24,985 bases of DNA from Gnetum montanum (GCA_015680685.1 MNCI01002250.1:907866-932850), one strand, 5' to 3'; positions 1 to 9,244 are shown, numbered from the stretch's first letter. The notes: a model not told the origin generated them from the sequence alone. Translations and numbers: made by a program.

Positions 1-396
1 AACAACAAGTCTATTAGAGTTTGGTTTTACATCTCTTGGACAATTGTACAATACCAAGATCTTTCTCTATGAAAATAGTTAATAGAGAATTTGACTATTT
101 AACAAATTTATAATCTTGAATGTAATTGGCATTCTTCGTATTAACATTGCTTCATATTCTATAATCTTTTCTGAATTGACTTTATTCTTAGCTAGTTTAT
201 TACAAATTTAGCTCTTCTCATCTTTACCAGGGATTGCTTCATTAGTTAGACTTTACAAAATATTTCTTCATAAGTCTTTCTTTCTTTACATTACTACTAT
301 AATTTTCTATATGACCTTCCCTGCTTATTTAAAAAACTAAACTAGATTATGTATGGCACTTCTTTAATCTTCTCTTCTTATTTAAGAAACTAGATC
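1..396. other. AT-rich left flank, no gene seen
   Basis: This is sequence outside the LTR element, rich in T on the plus strand. I see no coding region, RNA gene or clear repeat. It is the left half of the pre-insertion locus; the other half resumes at 17917 after the target duplication. Confidence 0.6.
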
Positions 397-401
397 CTAG
401 T
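397..401. repeat. Target-site duplication, left copy
   Basis: The five bases CTAGT sit immediately before the first base of the left LTR. The same five bases follow the last base of the right LTR. A 5-bp direct repeat is the expected footprint of a Ty3/gypsy integrase, and the perfect match shows that both outer ends of the element are in place. Confidence 0.9.
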
Positions 402-1994
402 TGTAACGATAGAAAATGTTGGTAGCTGGAAAATACCAAACAAAATCTATGTACACAGTCTTAACCACGGATCCGTGCGAGGGCTATGCTGGAGAAAATG
501 AATCCGCAGTGCCCTGAACGGTCTTGTCGATCAGACAGGGACTTAAATCAATAAATTGATGAAGATTATAAGTGTTCCATGGAACGATTTGATTCGATAA
601 ATCATGAGAGGGGAGGAAAATGATGTAGATAAATTGCAATACTGACAACGTTAACATGAAAAAGGGAATCAGATTTAAGAGAAATGCGTGATTTCAAGAT
701 CTGTACTTCGACCTAGAAAAACGAGTATCTTGTATACAAAATTACAATGGGAAGACTCCGATTATCTTGTGCGGAACATACACAAAATAATAAGAAAAGT
801 ATTTAACAAGGAGTGCAAAATGGAGCTCAGTCTACCTTATAAGCCAAAGACGGAGTGCAAGGAAGGTCAAGCTCGGAGGTCTATCAACCAACTGTGTTTG
901 GTCAATAGATCTTGGCAACTGCACCAGATGATCTCGCGATCTATGATCTATCTTCTTCGCTTTGGATAGTCTCTGCTCAAAACTGCCAAGGATCACCGAT
1001 GGGAGAACTATATTTTCGCCAAAGGGTATGATCGCTCCTGCTGCCAAATGCTCGAAAAATCTCTCTTGTTTCTGCTCAAGGATGATAACTGCCAAAAGTT
1101 GAAGATGCTAGCTGCTGCTCTCTCTTTTTCCCCCAAAAGAAGTCCCAAAATTCCCCTCTTTTCCTCACCAATTGAGGTATTTATAATATGCAGAAAAGGC
1201 ACGGCCTTGATGACACGTGTCTCAAACTTTCTAAATACTGTTGACTTGAAGAACTGGCTATGTCATGTCATATTGCAACATACGCTGTCAACACTTTGTT
1301 GAAGCTGCTTCATGATTATGCACAATACGCTTATCAGCTTATTGCGCGTATAGATAGCAAATGCGTAACTGCTTTTGCCGGCTTTACGCTGTATTACACT
1401 TGTTTACCCTACGTCATGTGGCAGATTGTAACAAGGCATGGAAATAGTGAGTCAAGCTGTTTTACGCTCATTTACGCAGCAAAGCGTAGTGAAGTGTAAA
1501 AAATGATCAACTCGATGATAAATTACGCTGACTTACGCTGCGTAGCGTAACCAGTGTAAAGTGATCAATATGCAAAAAGGAAAGGAGCCTAATCTGTCGT
1601 GCTTCCTTTGGATTTTTCTTTTGACCTTTTTGAAGCTCATTACGCTGCCTTGCTTAACAGAGCATAAATCAGACCCTGGTCAAAAGACTTAGCAGGATAT
1701 GCGAGAAGTCGCATATTACGCTGCTTAGGCCTTAAGCTTCACCAAATCTGCTGAAGTAAGTTACCCTCTGATGTCAAACTATCTTAAGCAGAATTATGCT
1801 CAGTGTCATTACGCTATGTTGCGTAATGTAGCGAAAAGACAGAAAACATAGTAAAATTGAAATTTGTAAGGAAGTTGGAGACTTGATGCCGGGTGTCGTT
1901 TCACCTTGTTCTACCTTCTAGAATTCTGTCACGAAATTTTGCGTGAATCGTGAATCTTCACCTAAGGCCGATTCACAATTTTCACGGTGTTTCA
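402..1994 (-). repeat. Long terminal repeat, 3' LTR of the element
   Basis: This 1,593-bp repeat begins TGTAACGA and ends GTGTTTCA on the plus strand, giving TG...CA ends in either orientation. It aligns along its whole length with 16306-17911. The alignment ends exactly at the target duplication on one side and at the polypurine tract on the other. The TATA-like site corresponding to the 5' LTR promoter is at 1178-1185. Small open frames inside the LTR have no recognisable product and recur in the other LTR only as part of the repeat. Confidence 0.95.
1361..1827. promoter_or_regulatory. GCGTAA/TTACGC motif cluster in U3 of the left LTR
   Basis: About eleven copies of TTACGC or its complement GCGTAA fall in roughly 470 bp. 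Two pairs form perfect inverted repeats: 7-bp arms TTACGCT/AGCGTAA at 1533-1550 with a 4-base spacer, and ATTACGC/GCGTAAT at 1808-1827 with a 6-base spacer. In element orientation the cluster lies upstream of the TATA box, where an LTR enhancer would be. The regulatory role is inferred from position and density only. Confidence 0.5.
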
Positions 1995-2007
1995 ATGGCC
2001 CCTCTTT
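1995..2007 (-). other. Polypurine tract next to the 3' LTR
   Basis: On the minus strand this reads AAAGAGGGGCCAT, directly abutting the LTR start TGAAACACC. A purine run touching the 3' LTR primes plus-strand DNA synthesis in LTR elements. Its position fixes the transcription direction as leftward and agrees with the pol reading direction. Confidence 0.8.
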
Positions 2008-3200
2008 GTTGACGGTTAGAGGGCTTGCCCGAAAGACGTCGACAAAGAATACGAAACACCGGACCAATGACAGTACCAACAACGTTTATCAACAGGTACT
2101 CAAGTGTTGCCTTGTCAACATAGAGGAGCAGAGATGAAGGAAATGGGGGATAAAATGGTATAGGAGGAAACAGGTTCGGGGAAGACTCAAATGAGGTTCG
2201 GGGAAGATGCAAATGAGGTTCAGGGAAGACGTAGATGAGTGGGTATAGCTTTTTCATGCATAAGAAAATAGGCTTTCTCCTGCGATTGCGTTTGCATGGA
2301 GTTATGCCTTCATTTTGTGTTAAAGGGGGTTGCATAGACGAATTGTGTTGCATATGCATGGCCTGGGTGAGATGTGTTTCACCCATTTTGCCGACCCCCG
2401 CTTTTTTTTTATGTCCACTAGGCGAGTTGCATTACGCCGGCTTATGGACTTGATTGTAATGCGAATGCGGAAAGCGTGTGCTGCGTATGTACATTTTGCG
2501 TACGGGAAGCAGATGGGACAGTTAAGGGTAGTGATAAGGGTTAAGGGTAGGATTATGAGGAACACAAGGATGCACCCTTCGAGTGGACAGGCCAACTTAA
2601 GCAGCCATCTCAAAACGCTGTCAGTATTACACCACTCAGATGAACGCACCTTCGAACGACATCCTTGTAACAAGTAACCTGCAACCAAAGAAGCAAATAG
2701 AGGATACCATTGTTTGTGCGAATTGCAGGCGAGGTTGTTGAAACAAGTACTATTGGAGGCGAGATAAAGTCATCAGGCTGTGAAGGAGGAACTGTAGCAC
2801 GAGGCCAGAGTCTTCATCCTTGACGCTCGGCCTAGCATATCGCTGCTAAAGAACATCAGACTCAGCGCACCTGACTGGTTATGTAAAGAACCAGCTAGGT
2901 GAATCTGTTAAGCCAGGGCCTGATAGCGATGATGAGCGGAGATTCCCAAAGTTGTAATTGATGAGAACGCCTTTGGGGCTCCGGACGACGAAACTAACCT
3001 CTCAGAGGTACCACCGCTGGAATGGGTGTGGTGACGGTAGCTCCAAGGGGTCAATAGTATGCCCTTCAGCACATTTGAGAGATCAGCAGAATGCCGGTGA
3101 GGTAGTGACGCTGGGGCTATCTTAGCGTCCCACCCCGTTTGTCTTGCGACTGCACAAAGATGATCACGCTCTCTTGACTTGCATGATGGTAGCTTATGAG
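2008..3200. other. 3' untranslated region between pol and 3' LTR, no recognised gene
   Basis: Several open frames of 60-120 codons occur on both strands, notably two overlapping antiparallel frames at 2320-2688. None shows a known motif, and none connects to gag-pol or to the antisense gene. There is no envelope-like signal peptide or coiled-coil/membrane pattern that I can defend. The segment 2940-3030 reads briefly like protein on the plus strand but is flanked by stops. I treat the whole interval as non-coding or fully decayed. Confidence 0.45.
2172..2237. repeat. Three 22-bp direct tandem repeats
   Basis: Three head-to-tail units start at 2172, 2194 and 2216. Each begins AGGTTC, contains GGGAAGA and ends ATG. 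Units 1 and 2 differ at only a few positions and unit 3 is more diverged. They lie in the element's 3' untranslated region about 180 bp from the polypurine tract. Confidence 0.85.
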
Positions 3201-3716
3201 TCCCAGTTTTAAGTCCTGGTAGACTGTCGTTGCTGGTTTTAAGTCTCAGCAGACCATGGTCCCAGTTTAAAGTTTGGGCAGATCGAGAAATGCTAGTTTT
3301 ACGTCGTAGCGGACGGTGGCGAAGCTAATTTATGGTCTCAGCAGACCGTGCTGTGGGTGTCAATTTTGTGTCATGATCCAGGGACAAGTCTGTGCTGGTT
3401 TTACGTCTCAGTAGATGACTACTTACCTACGCCAGTTTTGTGTCATGGCAGATAGTCGGTGCCAGTTTAGCGTCGTGGTAGACGTGTACAAAAGATGCCA
3501 ATTTTTCGTCATGGTGGACCTGTACAACACTGCCAGTTTTACGTCGTAGCGAACGGTTACAAATTGTCAGTTTTATGTCATGGCGGATGATCAATGCTAG
3601 TTTAGCGTCGTGGCAGACGCATGAAGGGAGTGCCAGTTTTACGTCGTAGCGGACGGTTGTTGCCAGTTTAGCGTCATAGCAGATGATTGTTGCCAGTTTA
3701 GTGTCATAGCGGACGG
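3201..3716. repeat. Array of about 16 imperfect tandem repeats with hairpin cores
   Basis: Roughly sixteen units of 26 bp are separated by 4-10 variable bases, starting near 3201, 3231, 3262, 3292, 3323, 3359, 3394, 3430, 3460, 3496, 3531, 3566, 3595, 3631, 3661 and 3691. Each unit reads TGCCAGTTTTA followed by a GTC...GAC inverted repeat such as CGTCGTAGCGGACG. Several units keep the arms paired although the bases differ, for example AGTC/GACT, GGTCT/AGACC and CGTC/GACG. The array starts 37 bp past the pol stop, so it lies in the 3' untranslated part of the element's RNA. A minus-strand open frame of 99 codons (3427-3726) runs through it, but it is simply a repeat read in one phase. Confidence 0.85.
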
Positions 3717-3752
3717 TTATGGCCATACCTAATGTTCACACTGGAGATGCAA

Positions 3753-4931
3753 CTATATGTAGTACCGCTTCAGATATGTATGATTAACAGGATTTGGTAG
3801 CTCGTTGTCGTCGTTGTCCACTAGCTTGAATGCTCCGTTGCCATACACATCAATCACCAAGAAAGGGCCCTCCCAGTTTGCAGAGAACTTGCCCACTGGT
3901 TCACGAATGGCCTTGAGAAATAAATCTCCCTTCTTAATCGGGCGCTGCTGGAGATTATGACGATGCTTTTGCCTCTGTTTGTCTTGATACTTCTGGATTG
4001 TATCAAGTGTCTGTATTCACTTCTCTTCTACTGAATCCAAATCCATGATCCGAGACTCGGTGTGTTGAGCCTCATTTATAATCGTGGAGAGGACCATTCT
4101 CAGAGAAGGAACTTGTAATTCGAGGGGCAGCACTGCTTCAGATCCGTAGACTAGGCTATAGGGCGTACTGTCTGTAGCCATCCTACATGTAGTATGATAT
4201 GCCCATAGCACATAGAGGATTTTTTCATGCCACCGCCTCTTGTTGCTGTCAAGCATTTTCTTAAGCAGATTGATGATGACTTTGTTTGTGGCTTCAGCTT
4301 AACCATTCGCTTGTGGGTAATAGGATGAGGAAAAAGATTGTTTAATGCCAAGGCTATCACAGAAGGATTTGGTTTCCGAACTACTAAATTGTGGCCCGTT
4401 ATCGGTCACGATAGTCATCGGGAGACCAAATATGGTTAAAATGTTGTCTAAGATGAAATGGAAAACCTGTTGAGATGTGATCTTCCGTAGAGGAATAGCT
4501 TCTACCCACTTCGTGAAGTACTCAGTAGCGGTAATTATGAAGCTATGACCTGTGGAAGATTTCGGTGCGATGGGACCTATGATGTCTAGTCCCCATCGTT
4601 GAAACGACCATGTTATCTGAGTCATATGTAACTCTGTAGGTGACACGTGTATAAGATTTGCGTAGCGCTGACACGTGTCGCAAGTTTTAACCTTTGTTAG
4701 GTAATATTTTTTCATGTATGGCCAGTAATACCCTAAGCGATGGATTTTTGAAGCCATAGCCCGTGGTGCTACGTGTCCTCCGCATAATCCCTCATGGACC
4801 TCGCCAACTATACGTTGTGCTTGGTCCTTGTTAATGCAAGTAAGCAGCACACCATCAAAAGAGCATCTACAAAGAGTATTGTCTCTTATGATGACGTACT
4901 GCCTAGCTCGCTTGCGGATTGCATCTTTCTA
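3753..4931 (-). pseudogene. Integrase with HHCC zinc finger, DDE core and short C-terminal domain
   Basis: After an in-frame TAG at 4929 the integrase N-terminus shows EVHEGLCGGH and then TCDTCQRYA, the His-His-Cys-Cys zinc finger. The core has RWGLDIIGP (first Asp), IVTDNGPQF (second Asp) and AEATNK (catalytic Glu) just after an in-frame TAA at 4299. A further TGA at 4017 interrupts the tail. The frame then continues through NWEGPFLVIDVYG to HTYLKRYYI and a terminal TAG at 3753. This GPF/Y-like module ends the protein and no chromodomain follows, consistent with Tat rather than a chromovirus. At least two of the three stops could be C-to-T changes. Confidence 0.9.
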
Positions 4932-5108
4932 CGTGCGTGTTAATTCGTGCAGTGGCTCGCCAGGCAAGAGGTAAGTCTTAATGCCATTGTACCATTTTGG
5001 CTTTCTGTCCTCAAGTAGAGAGGATATTTGCGCCACCTGAATGATGGGATCTGTGCAATCTATTATTAATGCAGAACAAGTGTCGAACAAGTGTGAGGGC
5101 ACGTTCAA

Positions 5109-5483
5109 AGCGAGTGTAGCCAGTGCGTCGGCTAGCGTGTTATCAGTGCGTGGCACGTGTTGGGCATCGATGGTCGTGAACCACCTTAGAAGATCTTTAG
5201 CCATATCACAATAGGGCTGTAGATGTGCAGCCTTGCAGTTGTAGACTCCTATGATCTGATTGATGACGAGCATCGAATCACCCCTAATTGCCATGTGTCG
5301 AACATCGAGTTCGCAGGTAGTTAGTAATCCCCTGAGAAGTTCCTCGTACTCTGCCAGGTTGTTCGTACAGGGGAAGGTCAAGCGATAAGCGTGAAAACAC
5401 ACATCCTCAGGTGATAGCGTAATAACTGTGGCGACACTTACGCCTCTAATAGTTGAAGCTTCGTCGAAGTATAACGTTGCTTC
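5109..5483 (-). pseudogene. Second, archaeal-type RNase H domain (Tat-lineage hallmark)
   Basis: About 160 codons after the first RNase H starts, a second one appears: ATLYFDEAS (first Asp), NNLAEYEELLRGL (Glu), AIRGDSMLVINQ (Asp) and TDNTLADALATLA (last Asp). This is the archaeal/bacterial RNase HI-like copy found next to the Ty3-type RNase H in Tat-lineage gypsy elements, and it is the main reason for the lineage assignment. All four acidic positions are visible and no stop interrupts it. It is one of the better-preserved parts of pol. Confidence 0.85.
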
Positions 5484-5559
5484 GAGGCCTGTTAAAACAG
5501 GGTTTAAACTATGTACATGTTCATCCGGAAATTCAGGCTCTATGGTTGCCTGACTGCCA

Positions 5560-5966
5560 ATAGGTGATGTTATTAATTGGTCGGCTATTGCTTGGCCTTT
5601 CGTAGAAGATTGGCCAATGTAATGCAGATCGAATTTTGCCGTGATAGCCTTCCAGCGAGCTATTTTGCTACTTTCATATAAGTTATGCATAATGGCCCTA
5701 AGAATGTTATTTTTACAGATGATGTTGACTTGACTACGGAAGAGATAATGCCTACACTTCTTGAGCGTAAATACTAACGCGAAGTAGTTACGCTCTACTT
5801 CATTGTACCTCGTTTCATACACACATAGAGCATGACTCAAGTAGTAGATGGGTACTTCTGACCCATCATCCCTCCTTTGACAGAGTAATGCAGCTAAGGC
5901 TACATCTGAAGTTTTGAGGTAGATATAAAATGGTTGATCCCTTTGCAGCGGGAAAAATGTTGGCAA
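5560..5966 (-). pseudogene. First (Ty3-type) RNase H domain
   Basis: Directly after RT comes a domain beginning with PFYIYLKTSDVALAALLCQ and followed by ETRYNEVERNYFALVF and KKCRHYLF. These match the usual gypsy RNase H order: an Asp in the first strand, then a conserved Glu in the ERNYFAL helix. It is followed by a connection and then by a second RNase H fold. The frame is shared with the integrase downstream. Confidence 0.85.
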
Positions 5967-6035
5967 GCGTTGAAGCTCTTACTTCAAGTTGTCAAACACA
6001 CGCTGACAATCATCCGTCCATTCGAAATTGACCCC

Positions 6036-6800
6036 CTTTTAAGCAAATGTTGCATAGGGTGTAACTTGTCGGTTAATCTTGAGATGAACCACCTGATAAA
6101 CTGTAATCTCCCCTGTAATCTGCGTAATTTCTTAAGACTTTTAGGGGGTGTTAGTTCAACAATGGCCTTGACTTTGTTAGGATCCACGCGTATGCCAGTT
6201 TCCAATACCACAAAACCCAGCATGCATCCGGTTTTGACTCCGAACACACACTTTTTTGGGTTGAGTCGGAGGTCATATTTAGAGCATCTTTTGAGGACTA
6301 ACTCCAGATCCTCTGAATGATCTTCTAACTTTAAAGACTTAACAGCTATATCGTCAACATAATCATTCAGTCTCCCTAGGAGGTAGTCGCTAAAGATGTA
6401 TGTCATGGCTCGCTGATATGTCGCTCCGACGTTTTTTAAGCCAAAAGGCATCATGGTGTAACAAAAGGTTCCCCAGGGCATCATGAACGTCTTTGTTAGC
6501 TGGTGCTTTGGGTTGATGCGTATTTGGTTGTAGCCTGAGAAGCCATCCATGAAGGACAAAAGCGGTTGAATCCACCAATTGATGGATACTCAGCAATGGG
6601 AAGTTATCTTTGATTGTAGCTTTGTTTAAGTCTCGGAAGTCTATGCAAATGCGTATTCCTCCGGTCTTTTTAGGAACCACTACAATGTTAGAACCCAATC
6701 TGAGTAATCAACTGCGCGAATAAAACTAGCTTGGTACAGTTTAGTGATTTCATCACGTACTGCTAATGTGACTTCTGGCTTGATCTTTTGTGCTTTCTAT
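6036..6800 (-). pseudogene. Reverse transcriptase domain, frame-broken
   Basis: The RT core is read in two frames. The first holds VVVPKKTGGIRICIDFRDLN and the palm entry. The second holds SFMDGFSGYNQI (first catalytic Asp), MPFGLKNVGATYQ, and the catalytic box NDYVDD. All three expected Asp residues are present. The link between the frames near 6570 lacks about ten bases, where related elements have a short segment before SFMDG. A one-base loss near 6690 separates the upstream linker. Codons read as TAG at 6797 and TAA at 5979 flank the domain. The order and spacing otherwise fit Ty3/gypsy RT. Confidence 0.92.
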
Positions 6801-7207
6801 CCGACGGCTTTGATACAGGGATCTAGGATTATGTTGTGTTGAATTAATCTTGGGTCTAGTCCCGGCATATCCTCGTATGACCATGCAAACACCATGATAT
6901 TATTCTGGAGAACCTGTTTTATGTCATCATGTGCCTTTTGGTCTAATAGAGAACTAACCTTGAGAGTTTTAGTCTCACCCCTATGCGTAACCACAGAGAC
7001 CTCGTTGAGTGGATCTTCGGTTACATCTCCAGCTTCCATATCTAGCGTGCGCGTCGATTGCTCTAGCCAATCTAGAGATGTTTCTGATGTGGCTATGATT
7101 GCGTCATTAAGGGCTAGGTTAATTTCTATTAGTGTGGGATCAAGCTGTCTAATGATTTCACCGTGTAAGCTTGTTAAGACTAGCGGTGCAGATAAAATTT
7201 CGTCCAT

Positions 7208-7698
7208 CTGTCAATTATCCTACAAAATCGTCAAATGCGAGAGTAATTAGAAAGATACTAAGTTTGATGCGATAAGTGCTTAACGAATAATTCTTAGTTT
7301 AGTGTATAGGACGTGACATGATGTTATTGAGCGTAAAGCTAACTGAATTTTAAATTTCGCGAATAGCCTGTAATTAATGAGACCTGATTACGAGGAGATA
7401 AGATACAGTACTTTAGGGTCGTTTCAGACCGTAATGCGTGCGATATCTGACGCAATTAATGTCTCGATCCTCGGGTTCCAGCTCACACTAGCATTTAGAC
7501 AAGTCTCGCTGAAATCGGGTATCAAGTCGGTTAAATTTTGCATATAAGTAAGCAGTTTTCATTTAGAACAGGCTGTTTGCCATCGCGAATTTGAATTCTT
7601 AGCTGTTACAGAGAGAAAGGAGGAGGAGTAGAAGATTGAAGCATGTCATTTGTAAAGGCGTAAAGGTGTGAAAGTGTGAAGGTGTTAGAACTGTAACA
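7208..7698. promoter_or_regulatory. Divergent region between pol start and antisense gene; TATA-like box
   Basis: This 490-bp gap separates the pol ATG (minus strand) from the ATG of the antisense gene (plus strand, 7699). The plus strand has CATATAAGTA at 7541-7550, about 150 bases upstream of the antisense start codon, a plausible TATA box. On the minus strand the last bases before the pol ATG read TTGACAG, with TTTTGTAG slightly upstream, both usable as splice acceptors. No coding region is seen. Both assignments are inferences from position and consensus. Confidence 0.4.
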
Positions 7699-7817
7699 AT
7701 GGTGCCTAAAGTGAAAGGGAAGAATGCGAAATTGGCCAAGATTGACGAGGTGGAAGGGAGCCTGCAGCGTGTTTCGCAGGCAGTGGTCGAAGTGAGAGAC
7801 CCTACCCCTTTGAATTG
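7699..7817 (+). CDS. Antisense gene exon 1: start codon and basic N-terminus
   Basis: ATG at 7699 in the context AACAATGG opens 39 codons beginning MVPKVKGKNAKLAK and ending DPTPLN. The exon ends with two bases of a codon before GTAGGCC at 7818. The acceptor at 8082 (CTATACAG) supplies the third base, so the phase fits with a 265-bp intron. The many Lys residues could be a nuclear or nucleic-acid-binding signal. The start is chosen because it is the only ATG that splices in phase into exon 2. Confidence 0.6.
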
Positions 7818-8082
7818 GTAGGCCATCTCTTACTTATTCGTGTTACTTTTGCAGTGTTTATTCTTGTAGCATCGCCTGCGTAAATTAAAATTTTAGATTA
7901 TAGACCTCGCGTTAAAACGAGGGTTTATACACTAGGATTGCATCTATCTCCATTGTCAGGGACAAACCTTGTACTGTTGCAAGGGTTTAGGCGATTTCGG
8001 TGTGAATAGCTAAGCGTAATCTATAGATAAGCATGCAAATCTGAATCTAGTCGTTGATGTGTTTATTATTTTCTCTATACAG

Positions 8083-8531
8083 TATCATGTTAAGACCCGT
8101 CCTAATCATCTTAGATATAGTTGGGGTTTTATGCTGCGTAAACCCAATCGTACCTAATGTTCCTCCCCCTCAGACTCGATTGCATGGGAGGGCCATATGG
8201 TTTCGAAAGGGTGCGTTGGAGTTTCTGCAGTTTTTACTACATAACTATAGCATTATCGTATGGTCACACCTATTGGGAGATATTGTTAGCGCCATTTTGG
8301 AGCACCTGTTAGTGGGCTCTACGCAGGGAATTTTGGCTTTCTTGACAGATGGGGCTATCGACAATGGTCGTCCCCAGGACCTTGAACTTAGTGCCAGAGG
8401 GTTGAGGTGCTTAAGTTGGATCTGGGAAATGGCTCAGTTTAGCTGTTACCATGCATACAACACTTTGTTCATGGCCCGTCACGTCTCGACTTACTTCCAG
8501 AACCCACCAGGCACAGTGTATTATTCAGGGG
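8083..8531 (+). CDS. Antisense gene exon 2: FCP1/NIF-like HAD phosphatase domain, first part
   Basis: This is an open frame from the acceptor CTATACAG to the donor GGTAAGTGG. It reads LRPVLIILDIVGVLCCV, where FCP1-type HAD phosphatases have a strand ending in DxDGxL. AIWFRKGALEFLQFL follows (family pattern: RPG..EFL), then YSIIVWSHLLGD...ILEHLL (family pattern: a strand, then WSS, then a helix), and later NTLFMARHVSTYFQNPP (family pattern: hhxDDSPyk...NPP). The first nucleophilic Asp is kept, the second motif-I position is Val, and the DD of the later motif is Ala-Arg. Catalysis is therefore unlikely. The family call is from memory of motifs, not a search. Confidence 0.6.
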
Positions 8532-8610
8532 GTAAGTGGTTTTATTGGTGGTATTTTCATTATATGTCTATTGTCTGAAGCGTAAGATAAACATATGTGG
8601 TATGGTACAG

Positions 8611-8885
8611 GTTTTTTATCCATGAGAACAAGTTAGTAGGCGATGGTGATACCTTAACTTGGACTGAAACAGCAATAAAGGCATTTACCTCTACTAGCAA
8701 TGTACGCGTTGGTGTAATGGGGTAGATCGGCTTCAACATTCATGAGTATCCCACCCGTTACACTGATGCTTTCGAGAATTGCCAGAATCTCGGGTGGTTA
8801 CATGACGATTGGACTTTGGATCTGCCCCTTACCGTCGCAGACGTGCAGAGGAAACTTCCTCCATTTCCTTTGCCATTTGGACCTG
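8611..8885 (+). CDS. Antisense gene exon 3: end of HAD-like domain and linker
   Basis: Between the acceptor GGTACAG (8610) and donor GTAAAG (8886) the best frame begins FFIHENKLVGDGDTLTWTE, which resembles the region after NPP in FCP1-like proteins. It ends in KLPPFPLPFGP. There is an in-frame TAG at 8723. Exon 2 leaves one base of a codon while this frame needs two, so one base seems to have been lost, possibly in the run of five G at 8528-8532. The exon's own donor leaves one base, and exon 4 completes that codon correctly. Confidence 0.5.
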
Positions 8886-8980
8886 GTAAAGTTGCTGTGT
8901 ATGTTATTGTTGCATAATGTAATTGTGAATCGTGAATGTCGCGTAATAGTGTCCTTTGGCATATGTTTTGCATGGTTCAG

Positions 8981-9244
8981 TCAGGGAATCCCGGGAGATT
9001 ACCTTTACAATTTCAAGCCGCGAGGCGAATACCCTTCTTTTCCGCTATGGCGACATCAAGGAGGCACAACGTTGGCTCGGCCATGTGGCGGCCCCAGTTG
9101 CGGTGGTTACCAAGCTACGCCAAGCGAGGCTAATGCACTTATTTTTGGCCGTAACCCCTGATGTCCTCTTCAGTGAAATGTTAACCCTAGTCAACTCCTT
9201 CAACGAAAGGGCTGAGCGCCTTTGCACGCACGTGCATCACGTAC
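8981..9244 (+). CDS. Antisense gene exon 4: unrecognised helical region
   Basis: Starting after TGGTTCAG (8980), the frame reads ESREITFTISSREANTLLF and on through YGDIKEAQRWLG to LVNSFNERAERLCTHVH. It is predicted to be mostly helical and shows no family motif I know. Phase matches exon 3. The 3' boundary is ambiguous: GTAAGT at 9247 is the best donor by consensus, but the GT at 9245 is the one that keeps frame with exon 5. Confidence 0.55.

Larger units (their letters stand above)
3753..7207 (-). pseudogene. pol: Retrotransposon pol polyprotein (RT, RNase H, aRNase H, integrase), broken
   Basis: This frame encoded the replication enzymes of the element. In order it has an N-terminal linker (7207-6797), RT (about 6800-6036), RNase H, a second archaeal-type RNase H and integrase, ending at TAG 3753-3755. 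The ATG at 7207 is preceded by GACAG, a possible splice acceptor, so pol may be expressed from a spliced RNA joined to gag-pro. The linker ends with the Tat-like stretch VFAWSYEDMPGLDP. In-frame stops lie at 6797, 5979, 4929, 4299 and 4017. There is a one-base frame slip near 6690, a short deletion near 6570 between RT motifs, and a slip near 6035 at a run of five G/C. From 5981 to 3753 the frame is continuous apart from stops. The protein is certainly non-functional in this copy. Confidence 0.93.

Noticed and set aside
688-1499. Open frames on both strands of the left LTR, some repeated at 16628-17209
   Set aside because: They are inside the LTR, overlap each other on both strands, and recur only because the LTR is duplicated. 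No motif, and frames differ between the two copies.
1982-2386. Possible envelope-like gene near the 3' LTR on the minus strand
   Set aside because: No signal peptide, transmembrane helix or coiled coil in a sensible order. The frame crosses the LTR boundary and the polypurine tract.
3201-3716. CRISPR-like array (short repeats separated by variable spacers)
   Set aside because: The repeats are too divergent, the spacers are only 4-10 bases, there are no cas genes, and the setting is a plant retrotransposon. It is an ordinary imperfect tandem array.
7855-7878. Extra micro-exon between exons 1 and 2 of the antisense gene (acceptor TTTTGCAG, donor GCGTAAAT)
   Set aside because: Splicing exon 1 directly to 8083 fits phase without it, and nothing downstream up to 8082 supports another exon.
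8742-9161. Long plus-strand open frame overlapping exons 3-4
   Set aside because: It reads through a proposed intron in another frame. The frames of exons 3 and 4 join in phase with proper splice sites and give more protein-like sequence.
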